Below are positions 53,140 through 64,000 of a stretch of 64,000 nucleotides of DNA, in pieces. Under the pieces are notes generated by a model that was given only the letters and a program-made list of their open reading frames with translations, did not search any database and was not told the DNA's origin. This stretch comes from Paraspadella gotoi (lineage: Eukaryota > Chaetognatha): contig CM119263.1 of NCBI GenBank assembly GCA_051294375.1, positions 28,743,280 through 28,807,279 on the forward strand, in the 5' to 3' direction. Each line of letters opens with the position of its first letter. Within the stretch, counting starts at the first letter, position 1. The position numbers and the translations under genes are program-made.

Positions 53140-53910
53140 ACATATAACATTAATAACTATTTCTTCAACTTCATCTTTCATGAGATTGAAAGGTTTACCT
53201 TTTTTCTAATGCGAACGGGCTCTACTAAGCTATGGATAATTCAACAGAATTCAACAGAATTCAAGAGATTAAATGCAGTTCTTAAAATAAATTCTTTCTT
53301 GAATAACCTAATTCGTTAAAGCGTCAACAAATAATGACTCATGTACCTTGCTTTCATTGTTCTTAATAAAAAGATTTTAAACAAAATTATAAATAATTTT
53401 TAAAAAAATATGTCATTTAGAAAAAAAAACGAGCTGAAAATTAATTCTACCTTACAATGGGCTTTTTAATTTGCGCCAGAAATCAGTTGTTTAGCTGTTA
53501 AATCCAAGCAGGAAGGGATTGTGGTATACGGGAGGCGAACTCGAGATATCGCAACAAATAATACCTACAATAAAGTCGAAAAGGTGAGTTGATAATTCTG
53601 GGTATGATTCGAAAATTGAGACGCGAGAGAGAGAAACCTTAGAAGGTGAGTTAATAGGTAAGTGACCTCTCTCTCGATGACAAAATGGGCAAAAATGGGC
53701 GAAAGGTGACGGTTGACGAGCAATCGATTTGATTCAGGTTTTAAGGTGAAAAAAAAAACAACTAAGACGCAGTTGTTAACAGAGAGAGAGAGAGAGAGGG
53801 GGGGGAGAAAGAGAGAAGGAGTAATTTCGGGAGCCAAGAAAAAGCGAGAGAAAGAGATGATTTTTATCGAGGCTTTTACCTATGTTGGCTGATTCAAAAA
53901 CTGTCAGTGG
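53140..53910. other. intergenic, no gene seen
   Basis: AT-rich sequence with a short GA/G patch at 53780-53820. No exon with splice support. Confidence 0.45.
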
Positions 53911-53914
53911 GGGA

Positions 53915-54028
<114 letters not shown>

Positions 54029-54337
54029 CCTTTAAAAAACGATGATATTACATTATGTTACTAATTCGGCAAATGTCGTTTTAGTTATTTCAATTAATAT
54101 TTGTCAGCTTGCATAAATCAAGAGGAAATATTATTCATATATATTAAGTTAAATATACAACTTTACTTTCGAAAAAATAGATATTACAAACAAAAGAGCA
54201 TAACAAAATAAAAGCTCAATCTTTCCAACAAAAATCCGTTACTTTGGCTCCTTCACCCTCAAACCGCTCCAGCAACCATCTACCCGATTCCTCAAACTCA
54301 ATCCATCCGCTCCACCAACCCAACTCCCCTTAACTCC

Positions 54338-54926
54338 TCAAACGCAGTCCAACCGCTCTTGGGACCCAGCCCTCGACGCGCTCCTCGAGATATCCCTCGA
54401 CGGCGCCAGGGAATTCTCGTTCGACGCGTCCCCCAACCGCGCCGCGTACTCTGCCAGCGCTGCGTAGACGAATTTGAACTGATCCAGGGTCTGCACTGCG
54501 CCTGCGCGGTCCCGACGAACTTCGTTGACCGTCGCCACGACGTCGGCGCGCCCCGTCTCCTCGTAGGCGCGCATGCAGACGTCCAAGGCTATGACTGCTC
54601 CCGTGCGGCCAGTGCCGGGGCTGCAGTGAACCACGACCGGCCCAACGGACTTTTTCATATAGGGCCGCGCCTCGAAGAGAAAGAGCAGCATGGAATCCGG
54701 GTTAGAGGGCGCGCCGCGCTCCGGCCACTCGAGGAATTGGAAATGCGTCACCTCCCTCGTCTCGCCGTCGTCGAGACGCTTGACGAGGAGGTGCGTGACG
54801 ACGTAGTCGCGGCGAGAGTCACGGACGAGCGACTTGATCTCAAAGGAGGAGAAGGTGACGTTGGTTTCGAGGAAGGAAGAGGAGTTGGGCCAATAGACGG
54901 CGCATCTGGGTTGGGAGAGGATGAGT

Positions 54927-54988
<62 letters not shown>

Positions 54989-56294
54989 TTGATGTTGATG
55001 ATGTTGATGATAATGATAAAAATAATGATTATAATGATATTGATATTAATGATAATAATGCTTTTGATTATGATAAATGTGAAGACGATGGTGTTTGAAA
55101 TTATGACAATAATGATAATGACTTTATTGATGTTGATAATGCCAGTTCCATCCCTCACCTCTCGGCTTCGTTCTCCACGACTTTGGTCAGCATCAACACA
55201 ACACGCGACTCATTCTGCCAGACCATCGACCAAAAGTCCTCGATGGTCGATTCCATTGGCGCCTGCGTCGCAATGTAAACCCGCGGCTTCTTGCGATGAC
55301 CCCTGACGTAGTTGGCGTTGATGTAAGAGGGCGTGTCCCGCCCGTCGACGCCCGGAAGATGGAGCTGGACTCTGGTTGAGGGATTGGGAACCACGTTGGC
55401 GAAACGATTCTTCTCTGGATCAGATTCGACCTGGAGGAGAAATGGATTTATTCGTGTAGCCTTAACAATTATATTGTAATGCTACTGAGGCGGAAACTGT
55501 TTTAATTTACTCAATATTGCGATATTATATTTTAATCAATTTTGAAATTCGGCTTATGTCTCTTGACTTACCTTTTTTAGACTCATTTACATATTGTAGT
55601 AGGTTTTGTATAAAATTTTAATTCGTTTTGTTTTTTGGGGATTAAGTTAAAAAATATTAGAAAAGGGCAAATAATATTTAGATGTATGATTTTAAAATAA
55701 TATTTAGTCAACATTGAAAGGTTTTGTAAGATGTTACGATATTGAAGCGATTTACTACTGAGGATTCGTAGTTAAGTGAGTTAGTGGCAAAATAAACCTG
55801 AATTGATATTTGAAAATTGAATAGTAGGAGTCTACGTCGTTCTTAGAGATCGAAGGAAGACTTTTTCAATGGAGATTTTCGTTCAAATCTGACTACCAAA
55901 CAATATAACGCTCCTGGTAAAAATTCTGGTAAAATATGATGTAAAAAACACTTGATTCCGATCCTGTTGATCTGAAGGGCTCGCATTTTTTTTCTATTGT
56001 CAAAATCATCAACATCTTGATATCAAAACAAGCCAGAACAAATAGACTGCTTCTGGACGGAAAATTTTTCCATCTCTGATTTTATATAGAAATGAAAGGG
56101 ATTTTTTTCTGAAAACGATATAAACGTGACTGAGGTATGTTCCTGTTCAACAAATGAGGTCAATTTGGAATCCTTGCGCAAAGTGTCTGAAGGGCTCTCA
56201 AAATTTTCTTTATTTTATTAGGTTATTTTGATATGATACGATCATGGTAAGTGTGAATTAGTCCATTTTGGATGAATTTTTTAATTAAAGTAAA

Positions 56295-56325
<31 letters not shown>

Positions 56326-59234
56326 ATTTTTAAGTAAAAGAGGAGGGCTAACGATCGGAATTCTAAGAGTTTCAACGGGAGTCAGATTCGGGAAAAATCT
56401 TCTATGGCGAAAATCTTCCAAAGAAGGGGTGAATTTTCAAAGATTTTGGTTAATATTTTCTATATTTATAGTCGCATTTTGGAAACTTAATATTAACAAT
56501 ATTGCCATCATTCTACCTTGGCCGGTATAAGAATATATTAAAAAATAAACCCTGAATTGATATTTGAAAATTGAATAGTAAAAAATTAATGTTAACTTAG
56601 AGTCAGCAGGATCGACGACGCTCATAATAATACGAGAAAAATCAGTGATAAATTTTGAATTTGGCGATAATCGATAAAATAATTAATAGATTTAAAAAAA
56701 TAATTAAAATTTAAATAATCATATCACCGAATCGTCGTCGTCCGCCTTCGGCATCGGATTCGGCAGCGTCCGGAACTCTCTCTCCATCGCCCGGTCGTTC
56801 TCAGCCCGACGCAGCAACTCGGCGTGGCCCATCGGCCGCGAGAACATCCCCTCCAGCATCTCGGAGGTGTGGTTGAAGAAGGCCATGGAGACTTTGGACA
56901 TGCGGTAGAGTTTCGTCCGGCGGAATGAGCTGAAGCGGGAAGACGGACGAGAGACGGAGACTGAAGACAGGCTGGCGCATTCGAAGGCTTCGTTGACCAC
57001 GCCCTCTTCCGGAGCGTGCCGATGGAAACCCGCCGTCCAGCTCTTTTGGAGAAGGGGGAGTAGGGAGGGAAAGTTTAATTTAATTTATTCTCAATTTTAG
57101 GTTTAGTAAAATGAGAAAAAAAATGTTGTCTTATTTTTTTGTAGCAGTTTTAAAGTCATTTTCTCGAGGTTAAAGAAATGCTTAAAAGTTAAAATTGATA
57201 AGCTGATTATGATTATGATTATCAAGAATGAAGAAAAATGAAAAAAAGAAATGATACTTTCTTTGTTTTAGAGAACAGTGGATAATTAATTGCTAATTAA
57301 TATTCGACAAAAGGAAATACTTTTTTTTTTCTTCAAAAAATGTACATCGACTTCTTTGCCTTTTGTTTTCTTTATTTGTTTCGGTTTAATTGTATTGCAT
57401 AAAAATCAAACGTTCCCCCGATGTGCCTAACGTTCGCCCACCCCACCCCCCCCCCTCCCCGCAGCACCTGAATCGTGGTGGTCGACGGCCGCGTCCGCAT
57501 CAGGATCTGCAGGACGACGACGGAGAGCAGCACTAGAACGGCGAGAACGGCGACGACGACGGCGACGACGACGCCCGCGCCGACGCCCTTCGAAGGCTCC
57601 TCCTCGAAGACGACGGATTCCACGCTGCGTTTGAGGACGACGTGCATGACGCGGGAGCTGAGGTCGTCGGCGGGGGCGTTCATCGCGCGGACGAGGAATT
57701 CCTGACTCGCTTTGGTTTTGGCTTCGTCCACGAGGCGCTCGTCCTGCGGGGGAGGGAAGGGGGGGAAGTGAGGGGAGTTCGTATGATGGGGGAAGGGAGG
57801 AAAGGAGATGCGTGAAGAAGAAAAGGTTTAACGGATTAATCGCGGGTTGATTAACATCACCGTGTGGCGGTATATTCAAACCGCCTCACGTCCACCATCC
57901 TTCAGCCAAGTCCATTGGCTCAGAGGGGGAACACACCATCCCAGGTGTAGTGTTCCATCCACAGTCCTAACGACTTCCCTCTGCGTTGGCAAAGCGAGAC
58001 CGTCCTAGGGTAACCGCGCCAGTGACTGGAGACGTCACTGAGGGTCGGAATCCCTCAAAGCCAACAGTGAGATGCCCCATCCCAATGGGCATCACAGGCA
58101 ACACGGCTGTTGCCATAACCGCTTCACTGAAGCCTTCAGTCGTAATATTTTTTGTATTTTCGAGATTATGAATATTATTAATATTAACCGTTCATCTGCT
58201 TGAATTTCCACTTTTTTTTCCCCACGGTTAGTACTTTGTCTCACATTCCATACTATACTATATTCGCCAGTTAATTCATGCCCTTTTCCACATTACAGTT
58301 CACCTCCATTTTATTTCTACACTCGCCCCCGCCCCCTCCTAACCTTTGACTCCGCGACGTAATACGAAAACGAGACGGTCCTCCTCCCCTCGTTCCCGCC
58401 TTCTCCTTCCCCGGAACAGGTCGTCCCCACTTGGTGCGGAATGAGACGGACGAGCGCGTCGGCGGCGTTGACGTGTCGGGCGATGGTCTTCTTAAACCGA
58501 CGATCCTCTTGTCGGCAAAAGAAGTCGGCCTCGGAGAGGCGAAGGGTGATGTCGACGTAGAGTTGGCCTCGAGGATAAGGGACGGACGAAGCGATGAGAC
58601 GAGGCGTCGTCTTCGCCGTTTTCGTCGTCGACTTCATCGTCGGTTTCGTCGTCTTTTCTTTGGATTTCGTCGTCGCTTTCGTCTTCGTCGTTGTCGTCGA
58701 TGTGGACGACGATTTCGGCGTCCATTTCGTCTCCGGCGACAAAACCGGCGTCGGCGTCGGCGGCGTTCTCGTCAAGATTTCGACGCCGGGAATCTTGTTA
58801 TTGAAGGAGGTGGTCATCGGCGGCGTCGTGGGCAGAGGCGGCGCCGTTTCCGGTTCCCCTTTGGGACCCGGAACGTTTTGTCCGTGTTGTGTTTCCTCCG
58901 CGGTGGCGCCGGCGGTTTGGGACGAAGTCGAAGCGTCCGTCTTGGCGCTGTGAGTTTCACTTTCGGCGCCATGAGTCTCAGTCTCGACGACGCTATCGTC
59001 CGTCTCAGCGCCGCCCGTCACCGAGACCACGCCCCCTTCCCCTTCTGTTTCCGGCAAACGCGTCTCGGCCTCCGCCGATTTTCCGGTCTCCTTCGAATCC
59101 GTGGTAACGCCGACGTCTTTGGCGTTGTCTCCGGTGGAAGGGATTTCGTCGCCGTCTGAGGGCGTCTCTAAAACGGCGTCATCTCTCGGCGCCTCGGACG
59201 CGTCAAAGGGTGGCGCCGAGGTTGGCGCGGCGCT

Positions 59235-59265
<31 letters not shown>

Positions 59266-60743
59266 TCGTTGTCTAAAGTTAATTTTGTTTTGGCGTTTAA
59301 GAAAGATGACGACGACGACGACGACGACGACGAAGGCTGATTGTCCTCCAAAAAAGGCTTTTTATTTGCCGCAGGTGGCGCGGCGATCGTATCTTCGTCG
59401 CCGTCATCGTCATTTTCATCGTCGTTGTCCTTCGGGTTCGTTGTCGACTGATCCACTTCTTTGTCATCATCGTCATCGTCATCTCCGTTCACGGGATTTA
59501 TTGAAGATTCGTTATTATTGTCATCGTGATTCTCTCTGGTATTAGTCGAGGATGTTCCAACTTTTTTTTCAGTAATATGATCATCGTCATTGACTCCTGG
59601 ATTTAATGACAATGAATCGATAGTTCCTTCATTGTCATCATTGCTGTCATCACTTCCATCATCTCCTGGATTTGTCGTCGATTGGTTAATGACTTTTTCA
59701 TTGTCTTCATTTTCCAGATTTGTTATTTGATCAATTAGTTTTTCCACATCATCTATGTCGACAATCGGATTTGTCGTGGATCGAGTGACTGACCGACCGT
59801 CATTGTCGTCTTCTTCGTCTTCTTCGTCTTCTTCGTCTTCTTCGTCTTCTTCGTCTTCTTCGTCTTCGTAATCGTCAATTCCGTCGCGCGTCTCATTCGT
59901 CGCGATCGTCGCTTTCGACTTCTTCGCTTTCGTCGTCACTCGAACGTCAACGGATTTCGGGGCAGCGGCGTCGACGGGCGATTCTAGGGGTGCGTCTGTA
60001 GGCGAAGTAGTGGATGTTGAAGTGGAGGAAAGGGTGGGGGATATTGCGGAGGGGATTGTTGAGGATGTAGAGAGAAGGGATGAAGAAGAAGGAGAAGGAG
60101 GTGATGAAGACAGATTGGAAGTAATGGTTCCGATCCTTACATCTTCTTCCTCTGTCCCCTCCTCTTCCTCTTCCTCTGTCCCCTCCTCTTCCTCCTCTCT
60201 TCCGATTTCCGGCAAAGGCGCCCACTTTCCGCTTCCAGATTTTCGTTTGGGATTCTCGACTTCTTGGCCGAGACTCGATTCTCCGCCGAGAACCTCCGCT
60301 TGGCCGGAAGGAGTTTCGAAGTGTTCTTCGGAATGGATCGTGTCTTCAACGATGGTGAAGTTCACCGAACCACTTTCGACGCTATCGTGAGAATGAAGGA
60401 GGGACACGCCATCTTCGAGAGGAGAAGTTCCGCCACTAGCGCCCACAACGACCCCGCCAATGACGTCAACGACGTCAGCGCCACCTTTTTCCTCGACGTT
60501 GGCGGCGTTGGCGTCCGAGACTCCCAACTCATCGTCGACGCTTTCGTCTGGATCCTCGGCGCCGGCGACGCCACTCTCTTCATCCCGGCGCCCATCCTCC
60601 TCCGTCTCGATTTCCGGACTCAAATCCGGTCGACGCCGGATGGAATCCGATTCTCCGGGAAAATCCGGAATTTCCGACATCGAATTTCCGGTCGTCGCCG
60701 ACATCAACGTCGCCCACAACAACAACAACAAAATCCCGCGCAT
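54338..60743 (-). CDS. receptor-type protein tyrosine phosphatase, single domain, 1276 aa
   Basis: Five exons: 60743-58344, 57743-57468, 57042-56728, 55430-55159 and 54905-54338, all GT/AG with agreeing phases. A signal peptide (MRGILLLLLWATLMSATTG) leads an 800-residue exon that is acidic and Ser/Thr-rich, with Asp and Glu runs. A folded-looking membrane-proximal part follows (LYVDITLRLSEADFFCRQED to about residue 850, possibly SEA- or ferredoxin-like). One membrane segment spans about 853-881 (VVVAVVVAVLAVLVLLSVVV), and a single phosphatase domain about 980-1250. Landmarks are DPEKNRFANVVP (pTyr loop, Phe for Tyr), RCAVYWP, WPERG (WPE, acid Glu not Asp, 1148-1150), HCSPGTGRTG (Cys 1182) and QTLDQFKFVY (Q loop). 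In most active enzymes the signature is HCSAGxGRTG with WPD, so activity may be reduced. The single domain and ectodomain recall PTPRN/IA-2; a different invertebrate receptor class is possible. Confidence 0.93.
54927..54990. repeat. (ATG)n / (CAT)n tract in phosphatase intron 4
   Basis: Trinucleotide repeat right after (5' of, on the minus strand) the exon 5 acceptor, extending as degenerate GATGAT/AATGAT sequence to 55140. It is the cause of Met and Ile runs in open frames. Confidence 0.9.
55435..56727. other. phosphatase intron 3
   Basis: AT-rich, with a T run at 56307-56325. A direct repeat of AAACCTGAATTGATATTTGA plus AAATTGAATAGTA occurs at 55795-55830 and 56545-56580. No exon seen. Confidence 0.7.
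57043..57467. other. phosphatase intron 2
   Basis: AT-rich, with no feature other than homopolymer runs and a C-run directly after the exon 2 donor (minus strand sense G-run). Confidence 0.7.
57861..58140 (+). ncRNA. chain of stem-loops in phosphatase intron 1
   Basis: Successive perfect or near-perfect hairpins: CGTG-T-GGCGG / CCGCC-T-CACG (57861-57890), AGCCAA/TTGGCT (57904-57920), GGAACAC/GTGTTCC (57928-57956), AGTGAC/GTCACT (58021-58039), TGAGGG/CCCTCA (58039-58057), GATGCCC/GGGCATC (58071-58093), GGCAACA/TGTTGCC (58097-58114) and ACTGAA/TTCAGT (58126-58140). GTTGGC (57985-57990) pairs with GCCAAC (58060-58065), closing a tRNA-like set of arms. Within it GTGAC-TGGAGAC-GTCAC and GAGGG-TCGGAAT-CCCTC each have a 5 bp stem and a 7-base loop. 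GGTCGGAATCC resembles a polymerase III B box, and TTTTTT follows at 58146. Whether it is a transcribed structured RNA or a mobile element is open. Confidence 0.45.
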
Positions 60744-60930
60744 TTTTCTTTTTCTTTTTTTTAAGAATAAAAAACCTTATTTTATGATTAAGTTTTTCCT
60801 CGGGTCATCTTTGCCGTCTCATTCTTTTTTAGGCATTTTGCCATCTTGACAGTTTTTTGGGCCAGATTCTTCGTTTTGAACTTTAGTAGCGATGCCGCTG
60901 AAGAAACGAGGTAACAGGTACTGGGCTTGT

Positions 60931-61135
60931 TCATTTTAGAAAAAATTGGGCAATTAAGGAATAATTAAAAGTCTTTTTTTTTTATTTTAAAAAAATTAGA
61001 ATTACACATTATTACTTATTATTTAANNNNNNNNNNTTCATTTTAGAAAAAAATGGGCAATTAAGGAATAATTAAAAGTCTTTCTTTTTATTTTAAAAAA
61101 ATTAGAATTACACATTACTTATTATTTAAATTAAT
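60931..61135. repeat. about 95 bp direct duplication across an N gap
   Basis: TTCATTTTAGAAAAAATTGG and the following 75 bases occur on both sides of the 10-N gap at 61027-61036, nearly identical. This looks like two contig ends that overlap but were not merged. Confidence 0.85.
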
Positions 61136-61139
61136 TTTA

Positions 61140-61470
61140 ATTACTAAGATACGATCAAATACGTTCTCCTTTGAAGGTGAAATAATGATATATTTAGAAT
61201 TTTCTTTATTTAGACTTCCTTGGTACTTACAGAGGTCAAAGTTCATAATAAAGAAATTGTTTAGCTTGCGCGACGCATTTTCAGACGAAAGGTTTTTAGA
61301 ATGAAGAGTAAAGAGGATCTTAAAAAAAAAAAAGAAAAAAAATCTTTAAAAAAAGGTATTTTGATTCTAGAATTATAATAAGAAGGGGCGTTTCTTTTCT
61401 TCGCAAAAAAAAAGGGCAGACGTCGAAGTTTCGATTTTGGGAACAACTGACACCGCGAATTTCCAAAAGT

Positions 61471-61540
<70 letters not shown>

Positions 61541-61611
61541 AGAAAGGGAGATGCGACCCAGAACCAGTATTCGGTCGAAAAACAAAAACAAGTCCGGCTT
61601 TTTCAAAATTT

Positions 61612-61654
<43 letters not shown>

Positions 61655-61977
61655 CTCTTTCTCTCTCTCTTTCTTTCTTTTTTTTTGGTCTCTCTTTCTG
61701 CCTTTTTTTATAACCTGTCCCTTACTACCAGGGGGTTTCACTCACAAAAAAGATAATCACTCAAACGGACACAATATTCATTATATTTTCAAGGTATAAG
61801 CTGACTCTGTCAAATTACGGTTAAAAACCATTAATAAAAAAAACGACAATTAAACACTTAAATTACTAGCAGGTTAAAAAAAACAACATAGAAATTAATA
61901 TCTACATTTAAACAAATGAGAGAGAACAATGAACGCTATTATATTTTCAATTTCCAATCACAGATTTTAAAAGATCC
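61140..61977. other. intergenic with GA array and (CTTT)n tract
   Basis: A GA array at 61471-61537 and a CTTT-rich tract at 61616-61690. Two short plus-strand frames across them are low complexity. No gene. Confidence 0.6.
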
Positions 61978-62522
61978 TCATCTCGCCATGAGCTGCTTCC
62001 TTCTCTGCTGCGGCGGCTGCTGCGAAGCCTGCCACCTCCGCTTCTCCTGCTGCTGCTGAGCCCCTTCCCATTGAGCCTTGAACAAATTCCAAGAGTCTTT
62101 CTCTCTCAAAAACGCGTCCAGCCTTCGATCGGGCGACGCTTGGGCCAATGACCCAGAATCAACGGGTACGTGCCCGATGGGCAGTTCTTCGAGCTGCGCT
62201 GCGACGTCGTTTTCCGCAGCCACGCCCACCCTGTTTCGTTTTCTCTCTCGATGATGAAAATTTCGTAGATAGTTCGATTCCGTCGCCATCGGACGCTCGT
62301 AGACGCTGGATTCCTGCGACGCCGGACGGGCGACTCGCCGCGGCGTCGGGGGCGCTCCCGTCGCTTCGGAATCAGTCAGCGAGATGTTGTCGAGGAAATC
62401 GAGAATCGCGCGAGATCGCTGCATCTTCCAGGCAACGAGACCAACAACGGTCTCACGCTGCAGCTCCGCCGCTTCCAGCTGCGGCAGGGAAGAGGGGGAA
62501 GGAGGTGGATGGGATGAGAGAG

Positions 62523-62605
<83 letters not shown>

Positions 62606-63722
62606 ATAAATAGAAGAAGAAGAAGAAGAAGAGAAGAGAAGAGAATTGGAGAAGTTCAAAGAAGGGACAGAAAAAAGCTTATCAGTTATGATTTGAACTG
62701 ATAATGACACCGAAAAATTCAATTTTTATATTTATAAATAAACACAAATTGTCTGTCGGTCACTCTTTTGACGATATCCCACCTGATCCTTGGTCGCCGG
62801 ATGCTTCAGCTGTTGCGGCAGCGGTGTCACCGCTTGCTGCGAGAGAGCGATCTCTGCCAACTGACGCTGATAGCGACGCATGGGTCGATGATAGAACCGC
62901 CCAGCCGAAGCCGTCGGATCTTGGAAAGCTTCGTGCGCTCGCCCCGGCCCTTTACAAGCTTTGCTTGGCCGTCCCGGTGCTTGGAAGACTTCGTGACTCG
63001 AATCTTGACCAACGTCGGAATCGCGTCGCGCTTGATGCCGCTGCTGATTTATTTGCTGCAGTTGCTGCTGCTTTTGCTGCTGCTTAATGGAATGCTGCTG
63101 CGTGGATTCGATGATGACCGTCGTTTCTTCGCCGTCGATTCGTCGAGAGATTGAAGGAGACTCGTCGTCCCAAATATCGTCGTCGTCGATGTCGGCGATC
63201 GTTTCCACTTCGTCGTCGTTATCGTCGTTTCCGGCGCCACGCCTCCTTCCGCCTCGATGTCCCGGATTTCGTCGGACGTCGCCGTTTCTCTCATCGACGC
63301 CGCGACGAGAGCGTCGGACGTCACCGTTGGCGCCACGCCCACCGAGAGTGGCGCCGTTCATCTCCCTAGCGGCGGCGTCGCGAATGAGATCTTCGGTTCT
63401 CGCCTCCGGTCGGCGTTGCGGCGACCTTTCGGGGTCGTCTACATCATCGTCGGCGTCGTCGTCCTCGTCGCGGGGAAAGGGTCTTCTTCGACGGCGCCGG
63501 GTTCGGGTCATCTCGGCGTCGGCGACGCGATTCGGCGTCATCGAAGACGCCGACGCCGGGCAGCATAGATGGCGCATCTGGACGTGCCACGGGAGGCGCG
63601 CCTCGTACTCCAGCGCCGCGAAATCCGGAGGATCGGTGCAGCTGTCGCAGCGGCGATGATCGTAAAGAGTCTCGCATCGACAATTGGCGCAGTTTTCTCG
63701 TTGGAACCGTTTGTAGCGGTAC
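61978..63722 (-). CDS. 3' part of an acidic, Gln/Arg-rich gene, unidentified
   Basis: Two exons: 63722-62783 and 62478-61978, joined in phase 0 by CAG|GTGGGA and a CCTGCCGCAG acceptor. The first exon enters in the middle of a codon after an ACTCCCAG acceptor, so the 5' end is beyond the window. It begins YRYKRFQRENCANCRCETLY then DHRRCDSC, a Cys cluster of zinc-finger spacing. Next come acidic (DEDDDADDDVDD) and Arg-rich parts, a Gln-rich part (SIKQQQKQQQLQQINQQ), and a helical stretch that spans the splice (PATKDQ|LEAAELQRETVV, AWKMQRSRAILDFLDNISL). The second exon ends EKRRWQASQQPPQQRR and stops at 61978. About 479 residues are visible. I do not recognise the family. A nuclear or scaffold role is a guess. 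Confidence 0.75.
62518..62605. repeat. (GA)n array in intron
   Basis: The array lies 40-127 bases upstream of the 62478 acceptor on the minus strand, so it reads as a CT tract in the transcript. Confidence 0.95.
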
Positions 63723-63734
63723 CTGGGAGTTTAG

Positions 63735-63831
63735 GGATGTTAAGATAGCTGGGTTCGGGAGGAGACCTGCCCACTTTGCTCCATTTTTAAGATAGCTGGG
63801 TTCGGGAGGAGACCTGCGCACTTTGCTCAAT
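63735..63831. repeat. 48 bp tandem duplication
   Basis: Two nearly identical units of AAGATAGCTGGGTTCGGGAG followed by GAGACCTGCCCACTTTGCTC, just upstream of the 63722 acceptor on the minus strand. The rest to 64000 shows no feature. Confidence 0.9.
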
Positions 63832-64000
63832 TTTTTTCACAGATAAAAAAAAAACCATTTTTTTCCGGGTTTCATTCCTCTGTGATGCTAGAGTAAAGGT
63901 AACCAAAGATATGACGTGTGACTCGGTGTTCATTTTGTAAAAGCTCATGGTATTGTGAACCCCCCCCCCGTTAATGGCTGGTGAATTGTGATAAGAAAGA

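Noticed and set aside
54359-55306. 315-codon plus-strand frame with a Met run
   Set aside because: Antisense of two phosphatase exons joined through an ATG repeat intron.
58431-59159. 242-codon plus-strand Arg-rich frame
   Set aside because: Antisense to the phosphatase first exon.
60892-60910. plus-strand ATG with MPLKKR followed by GTAACA, as a first exon divergent from the phosphatase
   Set aside because: Only six codons, and no second exon could be found before the N gap or after it.

Overview
The window is eukaryotic, and looks like an invertebrate, most likely an arthropod. Genes have several short exons with GT/AG introns, intergenic DNA is AT-rich, and (GA)n/(CT)n arrays occur throughout. 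Two recognisable genes are an ERG-type (seizure/KCNH) potassium channel and a receptor tyrosine phosphatase. The species cannot be fixed from the sequence.

The left half (about 2.4-36 kb) is of poor sequence quality. A 7.3 kb block (2480-9775) recurs in the same orientation at 12490-19945, with many single-base insertions and deletions. A second block (24117-27905) recurs at 27936-30330 plus 34083-35650. The second copy of block two is split by a 3.75 kb segment ending in a tandem array of a roughly 71 bp unit. Block two carries the first exons of the ERG channel on the minus strand: intact at 26547-25080, frame-broken in the other copy. The indel pattern and the 10/25-base N runs suggest uncorrected long-read gap filling or unmerged haplotypes rather than real gene duplication. 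Two further minus-strand exons (22854-22917, 20524-21184) fit the ERG gene in phase and may be its disordered linker. The transmembrane part of the channel was not found.

The right half (42-64 kb) is cleaner and gene-dense. In order: a minus-strand Cys-rich exon set (42328-43605) that may be the 3' end of the coiled-coil gene next to it (43897-47516, minus); a plus-strand C2H2 zinc-finger gene (48767-50548, four exons); a convergent proline-rich gene (50815-52550, minus, three exons); a single-domain receptor tyrosine phosphatase (54338-60743, minus, five exons, 1276 residues) with a WPE loop and an HCSPGTGRTG signature; and the 3' part of an acidic, Gln-rich gene (61978-63722, minus) running off the right edge. 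Splice phases agree at every junction in these models except one, noted in the coiled-coil gene.

Dispersed elements include a 190 bp repeat family with three copies, two tRNA-like elements, and a chain of near-perfect stem-loops (57861-58140) inside the first phosphatase intron. All gene calls are from reading by eye; no database search was possible.
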